7,273 nucleotides of DNA, taken from an uncultured Alphaproteobacteria bacterium (GTDB lineage: Bacteria > Pseudomonadota > Alphaproteobacteria > Caulobacterales > Parvularculaceae). The notes beneath the pieces are model-generated. The model was given only the letters and a program-made list of their open reading frames with translations. It searched no databases and was not told where the DNA came from. Within the stretch, counting starts at the first letter, position 1. Each line of letters opens with the position of its first letter. This document shows positions 7,163 to 7,273 of the stretch, piece by piece. The position numbers were made by a program, and so were the translations under genes. The stretch lies in contig CALKYG010000031.1 in assembly GCA_938003575.1 (NCBI GenBank), positions 1 to 7,273 of the forward strand, read 5' to 3'.

Positions 7163-7273
7163 GCGTCGACTGTGACCGTCACCTGCGCTTTTGTGATATC
7201 GCCGTTATCGTCCTGGACGAAATAATAAAAGACGTCGTGGCCGACGAAGTTCGGGGCGGCGAAATAAGTGACC
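7159..7273 (-). CDS. C-terminus of a protein with a cadherin/bacterial-Ig-like repeat, partial
   Basis: On the - strand an open frame enters from the right edge and ends at TAG (complement of 7159-7161), giving 37 visible residues. They read from [18 protein letters not shown] on to VQDDNGD and end in AQVTVTVDA. This matches the final beta strands of the cadherin-like/Big-type tandem repeats (pattern: Y-x-P-N-F-x-G-x-D-x-F-x-Y-x-V-x-D-x-N-G, then V-x-V-T-V) common in large secreted or surface proteins of Gram-negative bacteria. The protein stops immediately after the last strand, with no visible anchoring or secretion tail, so this domain is its C-terminus. The rest of the gene is outside the window, so total length and role are unknown. 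Confidence 0.75.
   Translation of the reverse strand, partial: VTYFAAPNFVGHDVFYYFVQDDNGDITKAQVTVTVDA

Noticed and set aside
1..7273. Mobile element, CRISPR array, tRNA/rRNA or phage signatures
   Set aside because: No transposase, integrase, terminal repeats, regularly spaced repeats or RNA-gene signatures were seen, and base composition looks even along the window.

Overview
This GC-rich window carries six protein-coding regions and looks like a chromosomal segment from an alphaproteobacterium. The main evidence is a divergent GST-fold protein whose features match the alphaproteobacterial division factor FzlA, directly followed by the tRNA-modification gene queG. The TonB-dependent outer-membrane receptor and the high-GC codon use agree with this. 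I cannot name a genus from the sequence.

Left part (1-3415): the 3' part of an arylsulfotransferase-family gene enters on the + strand and ends at 1005. It is convergent with a complete 786-residue TonB-dependent receptor on the - strand (3415 down to 1055). A 12-bp perfect hairpin (1006-1033), with A-tract and T-tract closing the stem, sits in the 49-bp gap and should terminate transcription from both sides. The receptor's upstream region (3416-3603) holds a perfect 10-bp palindrome, TGTGATCACA, and a cluster of competing inverted repeats, but no convincing promoter hexamers.

Middle part (3604-5353): a 539-residue polytopic membrane protein on the - strand has a hydrophobic N-terminal two thirds and a soluble C-terminal third of roughly 150 residues. 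Its layout resembles a GT-C/ArnT-PMT-like membrane glycosyltransferase, but no diagnostic motif is clear. It is divergent from fzlA across a 130-bp gap.

Right part (5354-7273): the fzlA-like gene and queG lie in the same frame, separated by one stop codon and three bases, and probably form an operon. FzlA is a cytoplasmic FtsZ-binding regulator of constriction, and QueG completes queuosine synthesis in tRNA. No functional link between them is evident beyond co-transcription. At the right edge the last 37 codons of a - strand gene encode the end of a cadherin/bacterial-Ig-like repeat. Its stop codon and that of queG share the palindromic tetranucleotide CTAG.

Overall this is mostly housekeeping and envelope content. 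I see no mobile element, CRISPR array, RNA gene or obvious multi-gene new system. The items most worth a second look are the uncharacterised membrane protein, the replaced glutathione-site residues in the GST-fold protein, the shared-stop convergent pair and the palindrome upstream of the receptor.
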